Assembly: GCA_038380435.1 (NCBI GenBank)
Contig: JAWZYU010000034.1
Coordinates: 41,106,901 to 41,170,900 of the forward strand
Reading direction: 5' to 3'
From: Ryuthela nishihirai
Taxonomy: Eukaryota; Arthropoda; Arachnida; Araneae; Heptathelidae
DNA: 64,000 bases
In this document: piece by piece, positions 32,901 through 47,200 of the stretch
How positions within the stretch are numbered: position 1 is the first letter of the stretch
Layout: every line of letters begins with the position of its first letter
Notes under the pieces: model-generated
The model's input: the letters and a program-made list of their open reading frames with translations, nothing else
Databases searched by the model: none
What the model was told of the DNA's origin: nothing
Made by a program: the position numbers and the translations under genes

Positions 32901-35900
32901 CAATCCCACTAACCTGTACTAGTCTCTTCTTTGCTGTTTCATATTTTTACAATTCCAGTCCTCTGTACTAGTCTCTTCTTTACTATTTCATATTTTTACA
33001 ATCCCAGACTCTGTACTAGTCTCTTCTTTACTACTTCATACTTTTGCAATCCAGTCTTCTGTACTAGTCTCTTCTTTACTGTTTCATACTTTTACAATCC
33101 CAGTCCTCTGTAGTAGTCTCCTCTTTACTATTTCATATTTTTACAATCCCAGTCCTGTGTACTAGTCTCTTCTTTACTATTTCATATTTTTACAATCCCA
33201 GTCCTCTGTACTACTCTCTTCTTTACTATTCATATTTTTACAATCCCAGTCTTCTGTACTAGTCTCTTCTTTACTATTTCATATTTTTACAATCCCAGAC
33301 CTCTGTACTAGTCTCTTCTTTACTATTTCATATTTTTACAATCCCAGTCCTCTGTACTAGTCTCTTCTTTACTACTTCATATTTTTACACTCCCAGACCT
33401 CTGTACTAGTCTCTTCTTTACTATTTCATATTTTTAAAATCCCAGTCCTCTGTACTAGTCTCTTCTTTACTATTTCATATTTTTACAATCCCAGTCCTCT
33501 GTACTAGTCTCTTCTTTACTATTTCATATTTTTACAATCCCAGTCCTCTGTACTAGTCTCTTCTTTACTATTTCATATTTTTACAATCCCAGTCCTCTGT
33601 ACTAGTCTCTTCTTTACTATTTCATATTTTTACAATCCCAGTCCTCTGTACTAGTCTCTTCCTTACTATTTCATATTTTTATAATCCCAGTCCTCTATAC
33701 TAGTCTCTTCTTTACTATTTCATATTTTTACAATTCCAGTCCTCTGTACTAGTCTCTTCTTTACTATTTCATATTTTTACAATCCCAGTCCTCTGTACTA
33801 GTCTCTTCTTTACTATTTCATATTTCTACAATCCCAGCCCTCTGTACTAGTCTCTGCTTTACTATTTCATATTTTTACAATCCCAGTCCTCTGTACTAGT
33901 CTCTTCTTTACTATTTCATATTTTTACAATCCCAGTCCTCTGTACTAGTCTCTTCTTTACTATTTCATATTTTTATAATCCCAGCCCTCTGTACTAGTCT
34001 CTGCTTTACTATTTCATATTTTTACAATCCCAGTCTTCTGTACTAGTCTCCTCTTTACTATTTCATATTTTTACAATCCCAGTCCTCTGTACTAGTCTGT
34101 TCCTTAATATTTCATATTTTTACAATCCCAGTCCTGTGTACTAGTCTCCTCTTTACTATTTCATATTTTTACAATCCCAGTCCTCTGTACTAGTCTCCTC
34201 TTTACTATTTCATATTTTTACAATCCCAGTCCTCTGTACTAGTCTCTTCCTTACTATTTCATATTTTTACAATCCCAGTCCTCTGTACTAGTCTCTTCTT
34301 TACTGTTTCATATTTTTACAATCCCAGTCCTCTGTACTAGTCTCTTCTTTACTATTTGATATTTTTACAATCCCACTAATCTGTACTAGTCTCTTCTTTG
34401 CTGTTTCATATTTTTACAATTCCAGTCCTCTGTACTAGTCTCTTCTTTACTATTTGATATTTTTACAATCCCACTAACCTGTACTAGTCTCTTCTTTGCT
34501 GTTTCATATTTTTACAATTCCAGTCCTCTGTACTAGTCTCTTCTTTACTATTTCATATTTTTACAATCCCAGACTCTGTACTAGTCTCTTCTTTACTACT
34601 TCATACTTTTGCAATCCAGTCTTCTGTACTAGTCTCTTCTTTACTACTTCATATTTTTACAATCCCAGTCCTCTGTACTAGTCTCTTCTTTACTACTTCA
34701 TATTTTTACCATCCCAGTCCTCTGTACTAGTCTCTTCTTTACTATTTCATATTTTTACAATCCCAGTCCTCTGTACTAGTCTCTCCTTTACTGTTTCATA
34801 TTTTTATAATTCCAGTCCTCTGTACTAGTCTCTTCTTTACTGTTTCATTTTTTTACAATCCCAGTCCTCTGTACTAGTCTCCTCTTTACTATTTCATATT
34901 TTTACAATCCCAGTTCTCTGTACTAGTTTCTTCTTTACTATTTCATATTTTTACAATCCCAGTCCTCTGTACTAGTCTCTTCTTTACTATTTCATATTTT
35001 TACAATCCCAGTCCTCTGTACTAGTCTCTTTCTTACTATTTCATATTTTTATAATCCCAGTCCTCTGTACTAGTCTCTTCTTTACTATTTCATATTTTTA
35101 CAATTCCAGTCCTCTGTACTAGTCTCTTCTTTACTATTTCATATTTTTACAATCCCAGTCCTCTGTACTAGTCTCTTCTTTACTATTTCATATTTTTACA
35201 ATCCCAGTCTTCTGTACTACTCTCTTCTTTACTACTTCATATTTTTACAATCCCAGTCCTCTGTACTAGTCTCTACTATTTCATATATTTGCAATCCTAG
35301 TCCTCTGTACTAGTCTCTTCTTTACTATTTCATATTTTTACAATCCCAGTCCTCTGTACTAGTCTCTTCTTTACTACTTCATATTTTTACAATCCCAGTC
35401 CTCTGTACTAGTCTCTTCTTTACTATTTCATAGTTTTGCAATCCCAGTCCTCTGTACTAGTCTCTTCTTTACTGTTTCATACTTTTACAATCCCAGTCCT
35501 CTGTAGTAGTCTCCTCTTTACTATTTCATATTTTTACAATCCCAGTCCTGTGTACTAGTCTCTTCTTTACTATTTCATATTTTTACAATCCCAGTCCTCT
35601 GTACTAGTCTCTTCTTTACTATTCATATTTTTACAATCCCAGTCCTCTGTACTAGTCTCTTCTTTACTATTTCATATTTTTACAATCCCAGACCTCTGTA
35701 CTAGTTTCTTCTTTACTATTTCATATTTTTACAATCCCAGTCTTCTGTACTACTCTCTTCTTTACTACTTCATATTTTTACAATCCCAGTCCTCTGTACT
35801 AGTCTCTACTATTTCATATATTTGCAATCCTAGTCCTCTGTACTAGTCTCTTCTTTACTATTTCATATTTTTACAATCCCAGTCCTCTGTACTAGTCTCT

Positions 35901-38900
35901 TCTTTACTCTTTCATATTTTTACAATCCCAGTCCTCTGTACTAGTCTCTTCTTTACTCTTTCATATTTTTACAATCCCAGTCCTCTGTACTAGTCTCTTC
36001 TTTACTATTTCATAGTTTTACAATCCCAGTCTTCTGTACTACTCTCTTCTTTACTACTTCATATTTTTACAATCCCAGTCCTCTGTACTAGTCTCTACTA
36101 TTTCATATATTTGCAATCCTAGTCCTCTGTACTAGTCTCTTCTTTACCATTTCATATTTTTACAATCCCAGTCCTCTGTACTAGTCTCTTCTTTACTACT
36201 TCATATTTTTACAATCCCAGTCCTCTGTACTAGTCTCTTCTTTACTATTTCATAGTTTTGCAATCCCAGTCCTCTGCACTAGTCTCTTCTTTACTGTTTC
36301 ATACTTTTACAATCCCAGTCCTCTGTAGTAGTCTCCTCTTTACTATTTCATATTTTTACAATCCCAGTCCTGTGTACTAGTCTCTTCTTTACTATTTCAT
36401 ATTTTTACAATCCCAGTCCTCTGTACTACTCTCTTCTTTACTATTCATATTTTTACAATCCCAGTCCTCTGTACTAGTCTCTTCTTTACTATTTCATATT
36501 TTTACAATCCCAGACCTCTGTACTAGTCTCTTCTTTACTATTTCATATTTTTACAATCCCAGTCCTCTGTACTAGTCTCTTCTTTACTACTTCATATTTT
36601 TACACTCCCAGACCTCTGTACTAGTCTCTTCTTTACTATTTCATATTTTTAAAATCCCAGTCCTCTGTACTAGTCTCTTCTTTACTATTTCATATTTTTA
36701 CAATCCCAGTCCTCTCTACTAGTCTCTTCTTTACTATTTCATATTTTTACAATCCCAGTCCTCTGTACTAGTCTCTTCTTTACTATTTCATATTTTTACA
36801 ATCCCAGTCCTCTGTACTAGTCTCTTCTTTACTATTTCATATTTTTACAATCCCAGTCCTCTGTACTAGTCTCTTCCTTACTATTTCATATTTTTATAAT
36901 CCCAGTCCTCTATACTAGTCTCTTCTTTACTATTTCATATTTTTACAATTCCAGTCCTCTGTACTAGTCTCTTCTTTACTATTTCATATTTTTACAATCC
37001 CAGTCCTCTGTACTAGTCTCTTCTTTACTATTTCATATTTCTACAATCCCAGCCCTCTGTACTAGTCTCTGCTTTACTATTTCATATTTTTACAATCCCA
37101 GTCCTCTGTACTAGTCTCTTCTTTACTATTTCATATTTTTACAATCCCAGTCCTCTGTACTAGTCTCTTCTTTACTATTTCATATTTTTATAATCCCAGC
37201 CCTCTGTACTAGTCTCTGCTTTACTATTTCATATTTTTACAATCCCAGTCTTCTGTACTAGTCTCCTCTTTACTATTTCATATTTTTACAATCCCAGTCC
37301 TCTGTACTAGTCTGTTCCTTAATATTTCATATTTTTACAATCCCAGTCCTGTGTACTAGTCTCCTCTTTACTATTTCATATTTTTACAATCCCAGTCCTC
37401 TGTACTAGTCTCCTCTTTACTATTTCATATTTTTACAATCCCAGTCCTCTGTACTAGTCTCTTCCTTACTATTTCATATTTTTACAATCCCAGTCCTCTG
37501 TACTAGTCTCTTCTTTACTGTTTCATATTTTTACAATCCCAGTCCTCTGTACTAGTCTCTTCTTTACTATTTGATATTTTTACAATCCCACTAATCTGTA
37601 CTAGTCTCTTCTTTGCTGTTTCATATTTTTACAATTCCAGTCCTCTGTACTAGTCTCTTCTTTACTATTTGATATTTTTACAATCCCACTAACCTGTACT
37701 AGTCTCTTCTTTGCTGTTTCATATTTTTACAATTCCAGTCCTCTGTACTAGTCTCTTCTTTACTATTTCATATTTTTACAATCCCAGACTCTGTACTAGT
37801 CTCTTCTTTACTACTTCATACTTTTGCAATCCAGTCTTCTGTACTAGTCTCTTCTTTACTGTTTCATACTTTTACAATCCCAGTCCTCTGTAGTAGTCTC
37901 CTCTTTACTATTTCATATTTTTACAATCCCAGTCCTGTGTACTAGTCTCTTCTTTACTATTTCATATTTTTACAATCCCAGTCCTCTGTACTACTCTCTT
38001 CTTTACTATTCATATTTTTACAATCCCAGTCTTCTGTACTAGTCTCTTCTTTACTATTTCATATTTTTACAATCCCAGACCTCTGTACTAGTCTCTTCTT
38101 TACTATTTCATATTTTTACAATCCCAGTCCTCTGTACTAGTCTCTTCTTTACTACTTCATATTTTTACACTCCCAGACCTCTGTACTAGTCTCTTCTTTA
38201 CTATTTCATATTTTTAAAATCCCAGTCCTCTGTACTAGTCTCTTCTTTACTATTTCATATTTTTACAATCCCAGTCCTCTGTACTAGTCTCTTCTTTACT
38301 ATTTCATATTTTTACAATCCCAGTCCTCTGTACTAGTCTCTTCTTTACTATTTCATATTTTTACAATCCCAGTCCTCTGTACTAGTCTCTTCTTTACTAT
38401 TTCATATTTTTACAATCCCAGTCCTCTGTACTAGTCTCTTCCTTACTATTTCATATTTTTATAATCCCAGTCCTCTATACTAGTCTCTTCTTTACTATTT
38501 CATATTTTTACAATTCCAGTCCTCTGTACTAGTCTCTTCTTTACTATTTCATATTTTTACAATCCCAGTCCTCTGTACTAGTCTCTTCTTTACTATTTCA
38601 TATTTCTACAATCCCAGCCCTCTGTACTAGTCTCTGCTTTACTATTTCATATTTTTACAATCCCAGTCCTCTGTACTAGTCTCTTCTTTACTATTTCATA
38701 TTTTTACAATCCCAGTCCTCTGTACTAGTCTCTTCTTTACTATTTCATATTTTTATAATCCCAGCCCTCTGTACTAGTCTCTGCTTTACTATTTCATATT
38801 TTTACAATCCCAGTCTTCTGTACTAGTCTCCTCTTTACTATTTCATATTTTTACAATCCCAGTCCTCTGTACTAGTCTGTTCCTTAATATTTCATATTTT

Positions 38901-39680
38901 TACAATCCCAGTCCTGTGTACTAGTCTCCTCTTTACTATTTCATATTTTTACAATCCCAGTCCTCTGTACTAGTCTCCTCTTTACTATTTCATATTTTTA
39001 CAATCCCAGTCCTCTGTACTAGTCTCTTCCTTACTATTTCATATTTTTACAATCCCAGTCCTCTGTACTAGTCTCTTCTTTACTGTTTCATATTTTTACA
39101 ATCCCAGTCCTCTGTACTAGTCTCTTCTTTACTATTTGATATTTTTACAATCCCACTAATCTGTACTAGTCTCTTCTTTGCTGTTTCATATTTTTACAAT
39201 TCCAGTCCTCTGTACTAGTCTCTTCTTTACTATTTGATATTTTTACAATCCCACTAACCTGTACTAGTCTCTTCTTTGCTGTTTCATATTTTTACAATTC
39301 CAGTCCTCTGTACTAGTCTCTTCTTTACTATTTCATATTTTTACAATCCCAGACTCTGTACTAGTCTCTTCTTTACTACTTCATACTTTTGCAATCCAGT
39401 CTTCTGTACTAGTCTCTTCTTTACTACTTCATATTTTTACAATCCCAGTCCTCTGTACTAGTCTCTTCTTTACTACTTCATATTTTTACCATCCCAGTCC
39501 TCTGTACTAGTCTCTTCTTTACTATTTCATATTTTTACAATCCCAGTCCTCTGTACTAGTCTCTCCTTTACTGTTTCATATTTTTATAATTCCAGTCCTC
39601 TGTACTAGTCTCTTCTTTACTGTTTCATTTTTTTACAATCCCAGTCCTCTATACTAGTCTCCTCTTTACTATTTCATATT
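29930..39680 (+). repeat. 4,780-bp higher-order duplication inside the satellite
   Basis: Rare monomer variants recur at an offset of exactly 4,780 bp from about 29,930/34,710 to 34,900/39,680. Examples are the 'catagttttacaatccc' monomer at 31221/36001 and the shortened monomer near 30441/35221. Both borders were found by reading the two copies side by side: before 29,930 and after 39,680 the variants disagree. Differences inside are few. Confidence 0.85.
31501..34630 (+). repeat. Two tandem 1,565-bp higher-order units (repeated again at 36281-39410)
   Basis: The unit opens at 'agtctcttctttactgtttc' followed by the 'ctgtagtagtctcctc' variant at 31501 and again at 33066. The break falls after 'cttttgcaatccagtcttctg'. 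The 4,780-bp duplication carries the pair along, giving four copies: 31501, 33066, 36281 and 37846. Confidence 0.82.
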
Positions 39681-42600
39681 TTTACAATCCTAGTTCTCTG
39701 TACTAGTTTCTTCTTTACTATTTCATATTTTTACAATCCCAGTCCTCTGTACTAGTCTCTTCTTTACTATTTCATATTTTTACAATCCCAGTCCTCTGTA
39801 CTAGTCTCTCCTTTACTGTTTCATATTTTTATAATCCCAGTCCTCTGTACTAGTCTCTTCTTTACTATTTCATATTTTTACAATTGCAGTCCTCTGTACT
39901 AGTCTCTTCTTTACTATTTCATATTTTTACAATCCCAGTCCTCTGTACTAGTCTCTTCTTTACTATTTCATATTTTTACAATCCCAATCCTCTGTACTAG
40001 TCTCTCCTTTACTGTTTCATATTTTTATAATTCCAGTCCTCTGTACTAGTCTCTTCTTTACTGTTTCATTTTTTTAGAATCCCAGTCCTCTGTACTAGTC
40101 TCCTCTTTACTATTTCATATTTTTACAATCCCAGTCCTCTATACTAGTCTCTTCTTTACTATTTCATATTTTTACAATCCCAGTCTTCTGTACTACTCTC
40201 TTCTTTACTACTTCATATTTTTACAATCCCAGTCCTCTGTACTAGTCTCTACTATTTCATATATTTGCAATCCTAGTCCTCTGTACTAGTCTCTTCTTTA
40301 CTATTTCATATTTTTACAATCCCAGTCCTCTGTACTAGTCTCTTCTTTACTACTTCATATTTTTACAATCCCAGTCCTCTGTACTAGTCTCTTCTTTACT
40401 ATTTCATAGTTTTGAATCCCAGTCCTCTGTACTAGTCTCTTCTTTACTGTTTCATACTTTTACAATCCCAGTCCTCTGTACTAGTCTCCTCTTTACTATT
40501 TCATATTTTTACAATCCCAGTCCTCTGTACTAGTCTCTTCTTTACTCTTTCATATTTTTACAATCCCAGTCCTCTGTACTAGTCTCTTCTTTACTATTTC
40601 ATATTTTTACAATCCCAGTCCTCTGTACTAGTCTCTCCTTTACTGTTTCATATTTTTATAATTCCAGTCCTCTGTACTAGTCTCTTCTTTACTGTTTCAT
40701 TTTTTTACAATCCCAGTCCTCTGTACTAGTCTCCTCTTTACTATTTCATATTTTTACAATCCCAGTTCTCTGTACTAGTTTCTTCTTTACTATTTCATAT
40801 TTTTACAATCCCAGTCCTCTGTACTAGTCTCTTCTTTACTATTTCATATTTTTACAATCCCAGTCCTCTGTACTAGTCTCTTTCTTACTATTTCATATTT
40901 TTATAATCCCAGTCCTCTGTACTAGTCTCTTCTTTACTATTTCATATTTTTACAATTCCAGTCCTCTGTACTAGTCTCTTCTTTACTCTTTCATATTTTT
41001 ACAATCCCAGTCCTCTGTACTAGTCTCTTCTTTACTATTTCATATTTTTACAATCCCAGTCCTCTGTACTAGTCTCTTCTTTACTACTTCATATTTTTAC
41101 AATCCCAGTCCTCTGTACTAGTCTCTTCTTTACTATTTCATATTTTTACAATCCCAGTCCTCTGTACTAGTCTCTCCTTTACTACTTCATATTTTTACAA
41201 TCCCAGTCCTCTGTACTAGTCTCTACTATTTCATATATTTGCAATCCTAGTCCTGTGTACTAGTCTCTTCTTTACTATTTCATATTTTTACAATCCCAGT
41301 CCTCTGTACTAGTCTCTTCTTTACTACTTCATATTTTTACAATCCCAGTCCTCTGTACTAGTCTCTTCTTTACTATTTCATAGTTTTGCAATCCCAGTCC
41401 TCTGTACTAGTCTCTTCTTTACTGTTTCATACTTTTACAATCCCAGTCCTCTGTAGTAGTCTCCTCTTTACTATTTCATATTTTTACAATCCCAGTCCTG
41501 TGTACTAGTCTCTTCTTTACTATTTCATATTTTTACAATCCCAGTCCTCTGTACTAGTCTCTTCTTTACTATTCATATTTTTACAATCCCAGTCCTCTGT
41601 ACTAGTCTCTTCTTTACTATTTCATATTTTTACAATCCCAGACCTCTGTACTAGTTTCTTCTTTACTATTTCATATTTTTACAATCCCAGTCTTCTGTAC
41701 TACTCTCTTCTTTACTACTTCATATTTTTACAATCCCAGTCCTCTGTACTAGTCTCTACTATTTCATATATTTGCAATCCTAGTCCTCTGTACTAGTCTC
41801 TTCTTTACTATTTCATATTTTTACAATCCCAGTCCTCTGTACTAGTCTCTTCTTTACTCTTTCATATTTTTACAATCCCAGTCCTCTGTACTAGTCTCTT
41901 CTTTACTCTTTCATATTTTTACAATCCCAGTCCTCTGTACTAGTCTCTTCTTTACTATTTCATAGTTTTACAATCCCAGTCTTCTGTACTACTCTCTTCT
42001 TTACTACTTCATATTTTTACAATCCCAGTCCTCTGTACTAGTCTCTACTATTTCATATATTTGCAATCCTAGTCCTCTGTACTAGTCTCTTCTTTACTAT
42101 TTCATATTTTTACAATCCCAGTCCTCTGTACTAGTCTCTTCTTTACTATTTCATATTTTTACAATCCCAGTCCTCTGTACTAGTCTCTTCTTTACTATTT
42201 CATAGTTTTGCAATCCCAGTCCTCTGCACTAGTCTCTTCTTTACTGTTTCATACTTTTACAATCCCAGTCCTCTGTAGTAGTCTCCTCTTTACTATTTCA
42301 TATTTTTACAATCCCAGTCCTGTGTACTAGTCTCTTCTTTACTATTTCATATTTTTACAATCCCAGTCCTCTGTACTACTCTCTTCTTTACTATTCATAT
42401 TTTTACAATCCCAGTCCTCTGTACTAGTCTCTTCTTTACTATTTCATATTTTTACAATCCCAGACCTCTGTACTAGTCTCTTCTTTACTATTTCATATTT
42501 TTACAATCCCAGTCCTCTGTACTAGTCTCTTCTTTACTACTTCATATTTTTACACTCCCAGTCCTCTGTACTAGTCTCTTCCTTACTATTTCATATTTTT

Positions 42601-42999
42601 AAAATCCCAGTCCTCTGTACTAGTCTCTTCTTTACTATTTCATATTTTTACAATCCCAGTCCTCTGTACTAGTCTCTTCTTTACTATTTCATATTTTTAC
42701 AATCCCAGTCCTCTGTACTAGTCTCTTCTTTACTATTTCATATTTTTACAATCCCAGTCCTCTGTACTAGTCTCTTCTTTACTATTTCATATTTTTACAA
42801 TCCCAGTCCTCTGTACTAGTCTCTTCCTTACTATTTCATATTTTTATAATCCCAGTCCTCTATACTAGTCTCTTCTTTACTATTTCATATTTTTACAATT
42901 CCAGTCCTCTGTACTAGTCTCTTCTTTACTATTTCATATTTTTACAATCCCAGTCCTCTGTACTAGTCTCTTCTTTACTATTTCATATTTCTACAATCC

Positions 43000-44260
43000 C
43001 AGCCCTCTGTACTAGTCTCTGCTTTACTATTTCATATTTTGACAATCCCAGTCCTCTGTACTAGTCTCTTCTTTACTATTTCATATTTTTACAATCCCAG
43101 TCCTCTGTACTAGTCTCTTCTTTACTATTTCATATTTTTATAATCCCAGCCCTCTGTACTAGTCTCTGCTTTACTATTTCATATTTTTACAATCCCAGTC
43201 TTCTGTACTAGTCTCCTCTTTACTATTTCATATTTTTACAATCCCAGTCCTCTGTACTAGTCTCTTCCTTACTATTTCATATTTTTACAATCCCAGTCCT
43301 GTGTACTAGTCTCCTCTTTACTATTTGATATTTTTACAATCCCACTAACCTGTACTAGTCTCTTCTTTGCTGTTTCATATTTTTACAATTCCAGTCCTCT
43401 GTACTGGTCTCTTCTTTACTATTTCATATTTTTACAATCCCAGACTCTGTACTAGTCTCTTCTTTACTACTTCATACTTTTGCAATCCAGTCTTCTGTAC
43501 TAGTCTCTTCTTTACTACTTCATATTTTTACAATCCCAGTCCTCTGTACTAGTCTCTTCTTTACTACTTCATATTTTTACAATCCCAGTCCTCTGTACTA
43601 GTCTCTTCTTTACTATTTCATATTTCTACAATCCCAGCCCTCTGTACTAGTCTCTGCTTTACTATTTCATATTTTGACAATCCCAGTCCTCTGTACTAGT
43701 CTCTTCTTTACTATTTCATATTTTTACAATCCCAGTCCTCTGTACTAGTCTCTTCTTTACTATTTCATATTTTTATAATCCCAGCCCTCTGTACTAGTCT
43801 CTGCTTTACTATTTCATATTTTTACAATCCCAGTCTTCTGTACTAGTCTCCTCTTTACTATTTCATATTTTTACAATCCCAGTCCTCTGTACTAGTCTCT
43901 TCCTTACTATTTCATATTTTTACAATCCCAGTCCTGTGTACTAGTCTCCTCTTTACTATTTGATATTTTTACAATCCCACTAACCTGTACTAGTCTCTTC
44001 TTTGCTGTTTCATATTTTTACAATTCCAGTCCTCTGTACTGGTCTCTTCTTTACTATTTCATATTTTTACAATCCCAGACTCTGTACTAGTCTCTTCTTT
44101 ACTACTTCATACTTTTGCAATCCAGTCTTCTGTACTAGTCTCTTCTTTACTACTTCATATTTTTACAATCCCAGTCCTCTGTACTAGTCTCTTCTTTACT
44201 ACTTCATATTTTTACAATCCCAGTCCTGTGTACTAGTCTCTTCTTTACTATTTCATATTT
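43000..44260 (+). repeat. 635-bp local duplication in the satellite
   Basis: The variant 'gtactggtctcttcttt' with its neighbours recurs at 43367 and 44002, offset 635 bp (13 monomers less 2 bp). A third related block starts near 45419. Confidence 0.7.
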
Positions 44261-47200
44261 TTACAATCCCAGTCCTCTGTACTACTCTCTTCTTTACTAT
44301 TCATATTTTTACAATCCCAGTCCTCTGTACTAGTCTCTTCTTTACTATTTCATATTTTTACAATCCCAGACCTCTGTACTAGTCTCTTCTTTACTATTTC
44401 ATATTTTTACAATCCCAGTCCTCTGTACTACTCTCTTCTTTACTATTCATATTTTTACAATCCCAGTCCTCTGTACTAGTCTCTTCTTTACTATTTCATA
44501 TTTTTACAATCCCAGACCTCTGTACTAGTCTCTTCTTTACTATTTCATATTTTTACAATCCCAGTCCTCTGTACTAGTCTCTTCTTTACTACTTCATATT
44601 TTTACACTCCCAGTCCTCTGTACTAGTCTCTTCCTTACTATTTCATATTTTTAAAATCCCAGTCCTCTGTACTAGTCTCTTCTTTACTATTTCATATTTT
44701 TACAATCCCAGTCCTCTGTACTAGTCTCTTCTTTACTATTTCATATTTTTACAATCCCAGTCCTCTGTACTAGTCTCTTCTTTACTATTTCATATTTTTA
44801 CAATCCCAGTCCTCTGTACTAGTCTCTTCTTTACTATTTCATATTTTTACAATCCCAGTCCTCTGTACTAGTCTCTTCCTTACTATTTCATATTTTTATA
44901 ATCCCAGTCCTCTATACTAGTCTCTTCTTTACTATTTCATATTTTTACAATTCCAGTCCTCTGTACTAGTCTCTTCTTTACTATTTCATATTTTTACAAT
45001 CCCAGTCCTCTGTACTAGTCTCTTCTTTACTATTTCATATTTCTACAATCCCAGCCCTCTGTACTAGTCTCTGCTTTACTATTTCATATTTTGACAATCC
45101 CAGTCCTCTGTACTAGTCTCTTCTTTACTATTTCATATTTTTACAATCCCAGTCTTCTGTACTAGTCTCCTCTTTACTATTTCATATTTTTACAATCCCA
45201 GTCCTCTGTACTAGTCTCTTCTTTACTGTTTCATATTTTTATAATCCCAGTCCTCTGTACTAGTCTCTTCTTTACTATTTGATATTTTTACAATCCCACT
45301 AATCTGTACTAGTCTCTTCTTTGCTGTTTCATATTTTTACAATTCCAGTCCTCTGTACTAGTCTCTTCTTTACTATTTGATATTTTTACAATCCCACTAA
45401 CCTGTACTAGTCTCTTCTTTGCTGTTTCATATTTTTACAATTCCAGTCCTCTGTACTGGTCTCTTCTTTACTATTTCATATTTTTACAATCCCAGACTCT
45501 GTACTAGTCTCTTCTTTACTACTTCATACTTTTGCAATCCAGTCTTCTGTACTAGTCTCTTCTTTACTACTTCATATTTTTACAATCCCAGTCCTCTGTA
45601 CTAGTCTCTTCTTTACTACTTCATATTTTTACAATCCCAGTCCTCTGTACTAGTCTCTTCTTTACTATTTCATATTTTTACAATCCCAGTCCTCTGTACT
45701 AGTCTCTCCTTTACTGTTTCATATTTTTATAATTCCAGTCCTCTGTACTAGTCTCTTCTTTACTGTTTCATTTTTTTACAATCCCAGTCCTCTATACTAG
45801 TCTCCTCTTTACTATTTCATATTTTTACAATCCCAGTTCTCTGTACTAGTTTCTTCTTTACTATTTCATATTTTTACAATCCCAGTCCTCTGTACTAGTC
45901 TCTTCTTTACTATTTCACATTTTTACAATCCCAGTCCTCTGTACTAGTCTCTCTCTTACTATTTCATATTTTTATAATCCCAGTCCTCTGTACTAGTCTC
46001 TTCTTTACTATTTCATATTTTTACAATTGCAGTCCTCTGTACTAGTCTCTTCTTTACTATTTCATATTTTTACAATCCCAGTCCTCTGTACTAGTCTCTT
46101 CTTTACTATTTCATATTTTTACAATCCCAATCCTCTGTACTAGTCTCTCCTTTACTGTTTCATATTTTTATAATTCCAGTCCTCTGTACTAGTCTCTTCT
46201 TTACTGTTTCATTTTTTTAGAATCCCAGTCCTCTGTACTAGTCTCCTCTTTACTATTTCATATTTTTACAATCCCAGTCCTCTATACTAGTCTCTTCTTT
46301 ACTATTTCATATTTTTACAATCCCAGTCTTCTGTACTACTCTCTTCTTTACTACTTCATATTTTTACAATCCCAGTCCTCTGTACTAGTCTCTACTATTT
46401 CATATATTTGCAATCCTAGTCCTCTGTACTAGTCTCTTCTTTACTATTTCATATTTTTACAATCCCAGTCCTCTGTACTGGTCTCTTCTTTACTACTTCA
46501 TATTTTTACAATCCCAGTCCTCTGTACTAGTCTCTTCTTTACTATTTCATAGTTTTGCAATCCCAGTCCTCTGTACTAGTCTCTTCTTTACTGTTTCATA
46601 CTTTTACAATCCCAGTCCTCTGTACTAGTCTCCTCTTTACTATTTCATATTTTTACAATCCCAGTCCTCTGTACTAGTCTCTTCTTTACTCTTTCATATT
46701 TTTACAATCCCAGTCCTCTGTACTAGTCTCTTCTTTACTATTTCATATTTTTACAATCCCAGTCCTCTGTACTAGTCTCTCCTTTACTGTTTCATATTTT
46801 TATAATTCCAGTCCTCTGTACTAGTCTCTTCTTTACTGTTTCATTTTTTTACAATCCCAGTCCTCTGTACTAGTCTCCTCTTTACTATTTCATATTTTTA
46901 CAATCCCAGTTCTCTGTACTAGTTTCTTCTTTACTATTTCATATTTTTACAATCCCAGTCCTCTGTACTAGTCTCTTCTTTACTATTTCATATTTTTACA
47001 ATCCCAGTCCTCTGTACTAGTCTCTTTCTTACTATTTCATATTTTTATAATCCCAGTCCTCTGTACTAGTCTCTTCTTTACTATTTCATATTTTTACAAT
47101 TCCAGTCCTCTGTACTAGTCTCTTCTTTACTATTTCATATTTTTACAATCCCAGTCCTCTGTACTAGTCTCTTCTTTACTATTTCATATTTTTACAATCC

